Source of the DNA: DSXH01 sp020724325
GTDB taxonomy: Bacteria; Bacteroidota; Ignavibacteria; Ignavibacteriales; Melioribacteraceae
Length of the DNA stretch: 64,000 bases
Direction of reading: 5' to 3'
Assembly: GCA_040756515.1 (NCBI GenBank)
Contig: JBFLYW010000006.1
Location: 82,050 to 146,049, forward strand
A program made the position numbers and the translations under genes. The notes under the pieces were generated by a model. The model was not told the DNA's origin. It saw only the letters and a list, made by a program, of their open reading frames with translations, and ran no database searches. Positions 1 through 8,390 of the stretch are shown here, piece after piece. Position 1 is the stretch's first letter. Every line of letters begins with the position of its first letter.

Positions 1-112
1 ATATCTATATGGATGTTTTTTCAAATTTATGCAATCTTTGTATTGCGTTCAATCTTTTGGCTTGTTAATCAGAATGCTAAAGACTATTTTTTCGTTCAAA
101 TTAAAGGATATT

Positions 113-1918
113 ATGAAGAATAAACTTCAGTTTCTTACAATATTATTAATGCTTTCTGCATGTTCGCAGGTTCCGGTACGAAATAATGAATCTTCGGTTA
201 ATACAGCTATTACGAATCAGAAATCTTCGCAAAAAGCAGCACAGGAGCGGTTTATTAATGGTTCTATTCTTGAATTGAAAGGGCAGATTTCTGAAGCTAT
301 AAATCAATATCTTGAAGCGTCAAAGTTAGACCCGCAGCCTGGAATTTATTTTACTATTGCAAAAAATTATTTCAAGATAAATAAACTGGCTTCTGCAATC
401 GACTATTCTAAAAAAGCGGTTACACTCGATTCATTAAATACAGAATATTTATTTCTTCTTGCCAGTATTTATTCAGCATCACGTTTAGAGGATTATGCTA
501 TAAATGTTTACGAAAAAATAATCGAAATAGATTCAACCAATTATCCTTCATATTTTCAACTTGCCCAGTTAAACGAAAAAAAACGTCCGAATTATTCTTT
601 AATGATTTATAAAAAATTAATTGATGATATTGGCCCCGAATGGAATATACTAATTAAGATTATTGAATTAAATGAAAGACTTGGTAATGTGGATGCAACA
701 ATCGATACTTTTGAAGAACTCATTAAATTGAATCCCTCGGATTTAAGATTGAAAAAAGTTTTGATTGAATCTTATATTAAAGCCGGCAAGTATGAAAAAG
801 CTGAAAATCTTATTGATGAAGCTCTAGTAAGCTTTCCAGATGACCTTAATTTATATGAGATGAAAGGTAGTGTCTTTATAAATAATGGTAAATGGGAAGA
901 TGCTTATCGTCAATATTCTAAATTAATTGAGAGTAGCGAGATAAGTTTTGAAAACAAAATGAGCATCGGTTCAATATTTTTTAATGCAGTGGAAAAGGAT
1001 TCTGCAAACTTGCTGTATGCCAGGGAAATTTTTTCTAAGCTGGATAAAGATACAACCGATTGGCAGGTGAAAGCTTATCTGGGTGAAATTGAACTCCAGC
1101 TTAAAAATGATTCTAATGCAATTCAATATTTTCACAGGGCAGCTAATCTAGCAGAATGGAATTCCCAGCTCTGGATTAGATTAGGAGGATTTTTGTTCGA
1201 CAAAGGAAAATATTCCGAGGTTGTTCAATCGTTAATTAAAGCCGTTGAATTATTCCCGAACGATTTCGCTATTAATCTGATCTATGGACTTTCACTTTCT
1301 CAACAGAACAAACATAAGGAAGCCAAACAATTCTTATTTAAAGCAGCAGATATTAATTCTTCGGATTTAACGGTATTGACTGCACTTGGCTACACTTTAA
1401 ATCAGCTTAAAGAATACGATGAAGCCCTAAAACATCTCAATAAAGCACTTCAGATTAATCCCAAAGATATTCAAGTGCTTGGAATGACAGCTCTAGTTTA
1501 CGATTCCAAAACTGAATTTAATAAATCAGATTCCCTTTATACCATTGCAATGAATATGGACCCTGAGAATTCATTAATACTCAATAATTTTGCTTACTCA
1601 CTTGCCGAGCGAGGTATTCGGCTGGATGAGGCACTCGAATGGAGTAAAAAAACTGTTGAGAAAGAACCAGAAAATTCTTCCTACCTGGATACAATCGGTT
1701 GGATCTACTTCCGCTTAAATGAACTTGATAAAGCTAAGCTATACATTGAAAAAGCACTAAGTTATGATAAAGAAAATGGAACTCTTCTTGATCATCTTGG
1801 TGATGTATTATTCAAATTAGGTAATGAAACCAAGGCAATTGAACTATGGAAAAAAGCTCTTCAACTTGATCCTAACAATTCAAAAATCCAACAAAAAATT
1901 GAAAAAGGTGAGCTGTGA
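113..1918 (+). CDS. TPR-repeat lipoprotein
   Basis: The chosen ATG is preceded by AAAGGA and opens a lipoprotein signal peptide (MKNKLQFLTILLMLSACSQ, lipobox cysteine near residue 17). An in-frame ATG at 29 would add 28 residues and bury the signal, so it was rejected. The mature 600-residue chain is almost wholly tetratricopeptide repeats (A-x-Y-x-K/EKAL-x-LDP pattern; repeats are clearest around residues 40-110 and 420-590). By family it is a periplasmic or outer-membrane protein-protein interaction scaffold. The next gene starts inside its stop codon (GTGA overlap), so it leads a coupled operon with a DUF4292 lipoprotein and an EnvC-like protein. That gene order suggests a role in envelope or outer-membrane assembly. 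Binding partners cannot be deduced from sequence. Confidence 0.85.
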   Translation: MKNKLQFLTILLMLSACSQVPVRNNESSVNTAITNQKSSQKAAQERFINGSILELKGQISEAINQYLEASKLDPQPGIYFTIAKNYFKINKLASAIDYSKKAVTLDSLNTEYLFLLASIYSASRLEDYAINVYEKIIEIDSTNYPSYFQLAQLNEKKRPNYSLMIYKKLIDDIGPEWNILIKIIELNERLGNVDATIDTFEELIKLNPSDLRLKKVLIESYIKAGKYEKAENLIDEALVSFPDDLNLYEMKGSVFINNGKWEDAYRQYSKLIESSEISFENKMSIGSIFFNAVEKDSANLLYAREIFSKLDKDTTDWQVKAYLGEIELQLKNDSNAIQYFHRAANLAEWNSQLWIRLGGFLFDKGKYSEVVQSLIKAVELFPNDFAINLIYGLSLSQQNKHKEAKQFLFKAADINSSDLTVLTALGYTLNQLKEYDEALKHLNKALQINPKDIQVLGMTALVYDSKTEFNKSDSLYTIAMNMDPENSLILNNFAYSLAERGIRLDEALEWSKKTVEKEPENSSYLDTIGWIYFRLNELDKAKLYIEKALSYDKENGTLLDHLGDVLFKLGNETKAIELWKKALQLDPNNSKIQQKIEKGEL

Positions 1919-2700
1919 AAAAACATATAATGATTATTTTCTTACTACTTTTTATTGTGATAATTGCCGCCGGATGCGCACCTACTAAGTCGATTCCTGC
2001 TGATAGAGTTTTATCTGCAGATCGATTAATTAAAAAACTGGAAGCAAACAGAAGAAAAGTAAAAACGTTTATTGGTTCGGGCGTAATTAGCATTACTTCA
2101 CCAAACGTAAATGCAAAAAGTACTTTTCAGGTAACACTAAAAAAACCTGATTCATTATCAATATCGTTTTACGGTCCATTTGGTATCGATTTGGCACATG
2201 CACTAATTACTCCGCAAAATTTTCAGTTCTACGATGTTATAAATAATAATCTTTATAGAGGAAAAATGCGCGATGGAATTATTCAGAGTGTTTTAAAAGT
2301 TGATTTCTCTTTAGATGAAATAATTGATGCTTTAGCCGGCAGCGTTAACCTCACGGAAAAATTAAGAGTCGAACCCGATAGAATCTCTACCAGTGGAAAT
2401 AATTATATCCTTTCTTATCTAGATCCTTCAAATGGATTTGAGAGAATTTATAGTATTAGTAATAATAACCTAGCTATAAGTGAAAATATTCTAAAAAAAA
2501 TTGATGGTAATATTTTTATGGAAGGGAAATATTCCCGATTCCAAAATTATGAAGATGTTCCTATACCTCATGAAATAGTTCTTTATGATCTTGTCAATAA
2601 ACAAAATCTAAAAGTGGAATACAGAAAAATTGACGTGAATAAGAATTCGATCGAACTCAAACTTGATATTCCTACCGATGTCAAGATAATCGAATGGTAA
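1915..2700 (+). CDS. DUF4292 (LolA/LolB-like) lipoprotein
   Basis: The GTG start overlaps the previous stop by 4 nt. The N-terminus is a lipoprotein signal with lipobox IIAAGC, so the protein should be lipidated and probably sits in the outer membrane. The body (KVKTFIGSGVISI, then a beta-rich segment with YGPFGIDLAHALITP and F-Y-D) matches the DUF4292 family, which has the half-barrel fold of LolA/LolB lipoprotein carriers. The length of 261 residues is normal for the family. A hydrophobic-ligand or lipoprotein-handling role is an inference from the fold. It lies between a TPR lipoprotein and an M23/EnvC-type protein and overlaps the latter by 7 nt, which supports an envelope-biogenesis operon. 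Confidence 0.8.
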   Translation: MKKHIMIIFLLLFIVIIAAGCAPTKSIPADRVLSADRLIKKLEANRRKVKTFIGSGVISITSPNVNAKSTFQVTLKKPDSLSISFYGPFGIDLAHALITPQNFQFYDVINNNLYRGKMRDGIIQSVLKVDFSLDEIIDALAGSVNLTEKLRVEPDRISTSGNNYILSYLDPSNGFERIYSISNNNLAISENILKKIDGNIFMEGKYSRFQNYEDVPIPHEIVLYDLVNKQNLKVEYRKIDVNKNSIELKLDIPTDVKIIEW

Positions 2701-3902
2701 AATTATCGCGATATATTACTCTAATCCTATTTCTTTTGCCGATAACTGTTTTTTTGCAAACAGCCGATAGCATTAAACAAAAAAATATAGAACTCTCCAA
2801 TATCAAAAATGAAATAACTGTTCTGGAAAAGGAACTAAAAAGCAAAACCAAAAAAGAAAGGGAATCGATCCAGACTTTAGAAAAAATTAATAAGCAGAAA
2901 TTGCTGCTTAATAAACTGATTAGTAATCTGATAGACGAAGAAAAGACTAAATCCAATGAAATTGAGGATACTGAAATACTAATTAAAACTGTAGAAGAAA
3001 GAATAAAATTGTTAATGGATAAATACAGCAGTTATGTTGTTTGGGTCTATAAGAACCGCGGATTATCGATATACAGATTTTTACTTGATACAGATTCATT
3101 TAATAAAACTATCAAACGTTACCGCTATTTAAGATTCATTTCTGATCAAAACAAAAAGACTCTCGATCAGTTAAACCGGAGTAAAGAAGAGTTAACGCTT
3201 CTTAAAAAGCAACTGGAAAAAGAACGGAGCGAGAAAGAAATAATCTTATCCAGAAAACAGAATGAACAGCTTCTCTTAAATGGAAAAGAAAAAGAAAGAA
3301 AAGAATTGATTGAAACACTTCGTAAAGATCAGAAAATGATTACTGCCGAAATTGAATCCAAACGACAAGCAGAAATTCTTATTAAAAATATTATTGCAAG
3401 ATTGATTGAAGAAGAACGTTCGAGGAAAGCAAAACTTCTAGAGAAAAAACCGGGGGATAAGATATCCGTCCCAACTTACGATTACAGTAATTTCCAAAAT
3501 TTTGTAGTTCTGAAAGGAGAAATGACCTGGCCTGTTAACGATGGAAAAATTGTCCGCAAATTCGGTGAAAATAAAAACGAACGACTTAAAACTGTTACTT
3601 TAAATTACGGAATTGATATCTCTGTAAAGGGAAACCAGAACGTTTATGCGGTTGCTGAAGGAATTGTCTCCGCAATAGATTGGATCCCCGGTTACGGTAG
3701 TATTATAATCATTACACACAGAGATGAGTTTAGAACCGTGTATGGACATATTTCCAATATAACAGTTGAAGAAGGGGACAGAGTTGCTGCCGGTAAAGTT
3801 ATTGGAATTGTAAATGAAAGTCTTGAAGGTAATATACTTCATTTCGAAATATGGAATGAAAGAAATTATCAGAATCCGGAGGTGTGGTTAGTTAGAAAGT
3901 AA
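2694..3902 (+). CDS. EnvC-like coiled-coil protein with M23 (LytM) domain
   Basis: After an N-terminal signal segment comes a long charged coiled coil (about residues 24-245, rich in K/E with leucine heptads) and a C-terminal M23/LytM domain (about 270-402). This is the architecture of EnvC and NlpD-type murein hydrolase activators. The domain keeps the G-I-D motif, VYAVAEGIV, YGH and LHFEIW. The first zinc-binding histidine of active M23 peptidases, normally directly before x-GID, is replaced by asparagine (NYGID). The protein may therefore activate an amidase rather than cut peptidoglycan itself. Its ATG overlaps the DUF4292 gene by 7 nt, so it is the third gene of that operon. Confidence 0.85.
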   Translation: MVKLSRYITLILFLLPITVFLQTADSIKQKNIELSNIKNEITVLEKELKSKTKKERESIQTLEKINKQKLLLNKLISNLIDEEKTKSNEIEDTEILIKTVEERIKLLMDKYSSYVVWVYKNRGLSIYRFLLDTDSFNKTIKRYRYLRFISDQNKKTLDQLNRSKEELTLLKKQLEKERSEKEIILSRKQNEQLLLNGKEKERKELIETLRKDQKMITAEIESKRQAEILIKNIIARLIEEERSRKAKLLEKKPGDKISVPTYDYSNFQNFVVLKGEMTWPVNDGKIVRKFGENKNERLKTVTLNYGIDISVKGNQNVYAVAEGIVSAIDWIPGYGSIIIITHRDEFRTVYGHISNITVEEGDRVAAGKVIGIVNESLEGNILHFEIWNERNYQNPEVWLVRK

Positions 3903-3944
3903 TTTTTTTCTCGGTGATGTCTATAATTTATAATTAGGTGCTAA

Positions 3945-5546
3945 TTGTTTTTAATTAGTTTCTATAGGAATATTTTTAAAGACAGCTTCCTTTATTGGAT
4001 CATAATATTAAACCTGATTATTTATATCCCGGTAATATTAATAATACCTGGTTTCATTCTTGACGATTACTATCTATTTTACATCATTTCGCAAAACCCC
4101 GGTGCCCCGATTTCAACTGACCAAAGTGAAGCGTTCTTTCTTTTTATGCGCCCACTATCATATATTTCATTCTGGTTTGATTACATCGTATTTAATGCGA
4201 ATCCAATATTGGTGAAATTTTTTTCACTATTCCTTCACCTTGTACTTGTAGTAAGTATTTATTTATTGTTAAAGAAATTTACTTTTTTAATCCTTAAAAA
4301 AAATGACAACCTATTAATATTTCTCGCTGCTCTCATTTTTAGCTTTCACCTTGATTGCGCTATATGGATTTACTGGATAAGCAACAAGACTGAGTTATTG
4401 GCGCTGCTTTTTTATGTCTTGTCGATCTCAGCATTTATAAAATACAACGACACACGAAGAACGACTTATATTCTATTGTGTGCATTATTCTTTTTATTAT
4501 CCATAACTTCGAAGCAAACCGGATTGCACCTTCCGGTTCTATTAATGTTCATTGTTTATTTGCTAAACTGGAAATTTGATAATGACAATAGAAGAAAAAT
4601 AATTACTTTCATTGCATTCGGTCTTGTGGTAATGATTTTGTTTTCAACAGTAAATTATTATGTCTATAAATCCGACTTGAATATATCTCAAATCTTCTGG
4701 AAAAAACCATTCTCTTTTATAGGCAACTTTCTTCATGTTATTGTTCCATATCATTCTCAGAATATTTATAATTTTTTTCTAGTCAATAAAACTCTTGCCA
4801 TTATCCTTTTAGGATTTTTTGTAATTGCACTTTTATCGGTTCTGATATTTTTAAAAAAAGAAAAGTCGAAAGTTGTTTTGTTCGGACTCCTATTTGTTTT
4901 AATTATTATGTATCCAAGAATTCTTGCAGTAGCAGAACATAGAATAAATGGAATATTAGTTTTCTGGTTTGTCCTTATTCTTGCTTTATGTATGCATAAG
5001 TTAAAAAAGGAAGTATATTTAATAATAATGCCTGTAATATTGTTCTATTTTCTAATTACTTTAATAATAAGGATAGGAGAATTAGAAAATAAAATTGAGT
5101 CTTACGATAATTATATTATGAAATACACTAACATTATAAAATCTTCCGCGAAAAAAGATTTAGTGGTTATTGCCGAAAATAACTTTTCACTTAATTACCA
5201 GGCATATTATCATCTGCATAAGAGTTTTGGCTGTATGGATGGTGTAATTAATTCTCCTGTATTTTATGATGTTTCATTGGTCTACTTTGATATTGAGCAT
5301 TTCTATAAACCTTTTATTTCCGTTTACCGTTCTGAGAACAGTTTTAGGGTGGAATCATTAAATGATTTGATTTTTTTATCTATTGATAGAAGGAGAGTAA
5401 AAGATTATTATCTATTCACAAAAATTATCCCTCAGTATAAAAGTCGAGAGTATAAGCAGATAAATTTCACATTAGATAATTCATTCCCTGTTGATGAATA
5501 TAACCTCATTTATTTTAATGGAATTGACTGGGTAACCATTGATTAA
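3945..5546 (+). CDS. Polytopic GT-C-type membrane glycosyltransferase (putative)
   Basis: A 533-residue protein with about ten to twelve hydrophobic helices followed by a soluble C-terminal part of about 150 residues. Asp40-Asp41 (LDDYY) sits just after the first helix, in the first extracytoplasmic loop. That is where lipid-phosphate-sugar-dependent GT-C enzymes (PMT/ArnT/GT39-like) keep their catalytic acidic pair. The start is TTG, chosen because TTAGGTG lies at ribosome-binding distance and no in-frame ATG fits better. The next gene, a GT2 transferase, begins 2 nt after the stop, so this protein belongs to a glycan assembly operon. Substrate is unknown. A polymerase or other polytopic glycan protein is the main alternative. 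Confidence 0.6.
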   Translation: MFLISFYRNIFKDSFLYWIIILNLIIYIPVILIIPGFILDDYYLFYIISQNPGAPISTDQSEAFFLFMRPLSYISFWFDYIVFNANPILVKFFSLFLHLVLVVSIYLLLKKFTFLILKKNDNLLIFLAALIFSFHLDCAIWIYWISNKTELLALLFYVLSISAFIKYNDTRRTTYILLCALFFLLSITSKQTGLHLPVLLMFIVYLLNWKFDNDNRRKIITFIAFGLVVMILFSTVNYYVYKSDLNISQIFWKKPFSFIGNFLHVIVPYHSQNIYNFFLVNKTLAIILLGFFVIALLSVLIFLKKEKSKVVLFGLLFVLIIMYPRILAVAEHRINGILVFWFVLILALCMHKLKKEVYLIIMPVILFYFLITLIIRIGELENKIESYDNYIMKYTNIIKSSAKKDLVVIAENNFSLNYQAYYHLHKSFGCMDGVINSPVFYDVSLVYFDIEHFYKPFISVYRSENSFRVESLNDLIFLSIDRRRVKDYYLFTKIIPQYKSREYKQINFTLDNSFPVDEYNLIYFNGIDWVTID

Positions 5547-5548
5547 TT

Positions 5549-6529
5549 ATGGTCTCTGTAATAATGCCTACATATAACTGCGCATCTTTTATCAGCCCGG
5601 CTATTATTAGCATTCTAATACAAACATTTAAAAACTTTGAGCTGATTATTATTAACGATGGCTCAACCGACGATACAAAAACGATTATAAATAAATTTAA
5701 TGACAACAGAATAAAATATTTTGAAAAAGAACACAGTGGACTTGGAGATAGTATTGACTACGGAATAGAGAAAGCATCGCATGATTTAATTGCCCGGATG
5801 GATGCAGACGATATAGCTCATCCGGAACGGCTTCAAAGGCAATTATGCTTCCTTAACTGCCACAAAGAAATTGATGTGCTGTCCAACTGGTATGCTGTAT
5901 TTCGAAATCACAGAATACAATACATTATTAAACGCAGTATAGAGCATAACCAGATTTTAAAAAACCTTTCGCTCTATTCTGACATTTGTCACCCATCCGT
6001 AATTTTTAATAAAAAATTACTTAAAGCGTTGGGAGGTTTTAAGGTTGCCGATCCTTTCGGCGATTATGTTGTATGGCTGGGCAATAAGTCTAAGCTAAAA
6101 TTTCATAACCTTCCAGAAGTATTACATTATTACCGTGAAAGGAGCAATTCGCTAAGCAATAATGCGTTAACAAACAGAAGGAGTATTATCTATGAAATTC
6201 AAAAACCATATTTTCAAAATAGTTTAAAAGATGAATTTCTGCTTACAGATGCCGAAGAGATGACTGCAAGGGGCTGGCGCGAATATTTATACGGCGATGT
6301 TAAAAAATCTTTTTTCTATTGGCGAAAATTAAATTTCAGAATTTTTCAACACCCTTCTATTATTGCCGCATCGGCTTTACGGATTCTACCAGATTCACTA
6401 TTTCAAAAACTCTTTGGTAAAAGATTGCCTAACAGATTGCATTTTATGATTAACTACTTTTCTAAGTATGAGCAGAATGTTTTAATTGAGTTTAGAAAAA
6501 CAATTAATGCTATTGAATGTATTCAATAA
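5549..6529 (+). CDS. Family 2 glycosyltransferase
   Basis: Shows the GT-A fold signature of GT2 enzymes: VSVIMPTYNCASFISPAI at the N-terminus, INDGSTDDT at residues 36-43, and a DxD metal and nucleotide-sugar site at Asp85-Ala-Asp87 (RMDADDIAHPERL). The length of 326 residues is typical. No membrane helix is evident, so it should act on the cytoplasmic face with a nucleotide-sugar donor and a lipid-linked or peptidyl acceptor. It lies 2 nt behind the GT-C-type gene and overlaps the following GT26 gene by 13 nt, which argues for tight translational coupling. Donor and acceptor cannot be read from the sequence. Confidence 0.88.
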   Translation: MVSVIMPTYNCASFISPAIISILIQTFKNFELIIINDGSTDDTKTIINKFNDNRIKYFEKEHSGLGDSIDYGIEKASHDLIARMDADDIAHPERLQRQLCFLNCHKEIDVLSNWYAVFRNHRIQYIIKRSIEHNQILKNLSLYSDICHPSVIFNKKLLKALGGFKVADPFGDYVVWLGNKSKLKFHNLPEVLHYYRERSNSLSNNALTNRRSIIYEIQKPYFQNSLKDEFLLTDAEEMTARGWREYLYGDVKKSFFYWRKLNFRIFQHPSIIAASALRILPDSLFQKLFGKRLPNRLHFMINYFSKYEQNVLIEFRKTINAIECIQ

Positions 6530-7233
6530 ACCTTACATACTTACTTAACTTATACAATTACTCCAATAGTGTTTCGGAAAAACATGCTCTTCTCTATGCT
6601 GATTTTAATGTGATAAATTATTTGTATTACTCGGGATATAAAACTACTAATCCAAATATTATCTTTTACCCGGATTCAACTGCAGTATTTACAGCCATCA
6701 GTTTAATAAACAGAAATAAATATAAAAAGCTTGTAAGCACAGATCTTCTAGATGATTTTTTGCAGACTCTAATCAAAGACAAGCGGAAAATCTTTTTTTT
6801 CGGAAATAGTAATGAAGTACTAACTAAGATGATCGAGAAATTACAGGATAAATATCCCAACATTAATATTTGCGGCTATAATAACGGATATGAGTTTAAA
6901 ACCGATAATGTAATAAATCAGATCAATTACAGTAATGCTGAAATACTGTTTGTTGGTTTAGGAGCAGGGAAGCAGGAAAAGTGGGTTATCGATAACTACG
7001 AACGGATTAATTGTAAATTGATTCTTACTTGCGGGGGCTGGTTTAATTTATTATCTGGTCATATAAAGCGTGCACCAAAAATTTTTAGAAAATTACATCT
7101 TGAATGGCTCTTTAAATTAATTACAGATTTCTTTCGAATATGGAAAAGATATTTTTTGGGAATTCCAGTTTTCTTTTATAGAACCCTTATTAGGGAAATA
7201 GTAATTGAATTAATTGATAGAAGAGAAAAATGA
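6517..7233 (+). CDS. WecG/TagA/CpsF-family (GT26) glycosyltransferase
   Basis: The 238-residue protein carries the GT26 hallmarks VGLGAGKQEKW (about residues 146-156) and GGWFNLLSGHIKRAPKIF followed by LEWLFKL, the conserved C-terminal region of WecG, TagA and CpsF. Family members add the second sugar to an undecaprenyl-diphosphate-linked sugar on the inner face of the membrane, during enterobacterial antigen, teichoic acid or capsule synthesis. The usual N-terminal DG-P motif is less clear here (YPDSTAVF), so the donor may differ. The gene overlaps both neighbours (13 nt with GT2, 4 nt with GT4). Its presence suggests the operon assembles a lipid-linked surface glycan. Confidence 0.82.
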   Translation: MYSINLTYLLNLYNYSNSVSEKHALLYADFNVINYLYYSGYKTTNPNIIFYPDSTAVFTAISLINRNKYKKLVSTDLLDDFLQTLIKDKRKIFFFGNSNEVLTKMIEKLQDKYPNINICGYNNGYEFKTDNVINQINYSNAEILFVGLGAGKQEKWVIDNYERINCKLILTCGGWFNLLSGHIKRAPKIFRKLHLEWLFKLITDFFRIWKRYFLGIPVFFYRTLIREIVIELIDRREK

Positions 7234-8390
7234 AAGTCTTGTTTGTTAATGAATACACTTTGAGATACGGCGGCGTGGATAGAATTGTAGATGCCGAAGT
7301 TAGTGCACTTAGGAACATAAATATTGATGTAACAGTTTTTTCAATTCACCATAAAAATTTTATTACTGCAAAAGCCAAGCTGGATTATCTAAGAATACTG
7401 AAATCATATTTCAACGCTGCTTCAAATCTTCAAAAAGAAATTGATATTCAAAAACCAGATATTGTTCATTTCCATAACATCTATCCAATCCTTGGAATGC
7501 CTATTTGGAATAAAATAAAAAAGAGGAAATCGAAGTTCATTCTACACTTACATAACTATTACCCATTTTGTATCAATTCGTTCTTCTTTCGTAAAGGGAA
7601 TATTTGCACTCTTTGCCGGGATTCAAATAGTATAACACCCGGAATTATTCACAAATGTTACGATAACTCATTCATAAATTCTTGTGTAGTCTCTTTAATA
7701 AAACTCTCACCCGTTGGCTGGATAAAAGAATCAACGCAAATAGATCACTTAGTTGGTGTGAGTAATTTTATATGCAATAAATATTCTGATCTTGGAATTG
7801 ATAAAGAAAAAGTTTCCTGTATTTATAATTTTTCTGATCATTTTAGTGATGATCAATTTGCTTTAGGTGATTATGTGCTTTATCTGGGAGATGTTGTTGA
7901 TGCAAAGGGTATTGAAATTATTTGCGAAGCTGCTCTGAGATTACCGCTCATTAATTTTATAATTGCTGGTGATGGAAGAGAATTTCATAAATATAATTCG
8001 GCTTACATTAATGCTGGTAATATAAAGTTTATCGGTTATGTTGATGGGCAGGAAAAATCAAAGCTTATTTTGAATTGCAGATTTCTTTTGCTTCCTTTTC
8101 TTTCATGGGAATCTTTTGGACTTATAATCCTGGAAGCGTATAACTATGGTAAACCGGTAATCACTTCGGGTAGAGGAGGAAGCCAGGAATTAGTTGTTGG
8201 TGGTAAAACGGGAATAATTCTGCAAAAAATTGATTACGACTTTGTAAGTAACGAAGTCAATAGATTCTGGAAACAGCTTGAATCAAGTAACTCCTATTTT
8301 GATGATTGTAAGGAGTATTCAGCTAAATTTAATATTGATACTCATATCGAAAAATTATTAGAAATCTATAGGAAATGTACCGATGAATAA
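7230..8390 (+). CDS. Family 4 glycosyltransferase
   Basis: Shows a GT-B fold: an N-terminal half beginning MKVLFVNEYTLRYGGVDRIV, then a C-terminal half with YLGDVVDAKGIEI, IAGDG and the GT4 E-x7-E nucleotide-sugar motif (WESFGLIILEAYN) followed by GKPVITSGRGG. A cluster of cysteines lies in the N-terminal half (around FCINSF, NICTLCRD and KCYD), a pattern seen in some GT4 enzymes that may bind metal. It starts in an ATGA overlap with the GT26 gene and its last 8 nt overlap the start of the PorU-like gene. The sugar transferred is unknown. The overlap with the sortase gene is the notable context. Confidence 0.88.
   Translation: MKVLFVNEYTLRYGGVDRIVDAEVSALRNINIDVTVFSIHHKNFITAKAKLDYLRILKSYFNAASNLQKEIDIQKPDIVHFHNIYPILGMPIWNKIKKRKSKFILHLHNYYPFCINSFFFRKGNICTLCRDSNSITPGIIHKCYDNSFINSCVVSLIKLSPVGWIKESTQIDHLVGVSNFICNKYSDLGIDKEKVSCIYNFSDHFSDDQFALGDYVLYLGDVVDAKGIEIICEAALRLPLINFIIAGDGREFHKYNSAYINAGNIKFIGYVDGQEKSKLILNCRFLLLPFLSWESFGLIILEAYNYGKPVITSGRGGSQELVVGGKTGIILQKIDYDFVSNEVNRFWKQLESSNSYFDDCKEYSAKFNIDTHIEKLLEIYRKCTDE

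Noticed and set aside
29..112. N-terminal extension of the first TPR gene
   Set aside because: It would place 28 residues before a clear lipoprotein signal; the ATG at 113 has a ribosome binding site.
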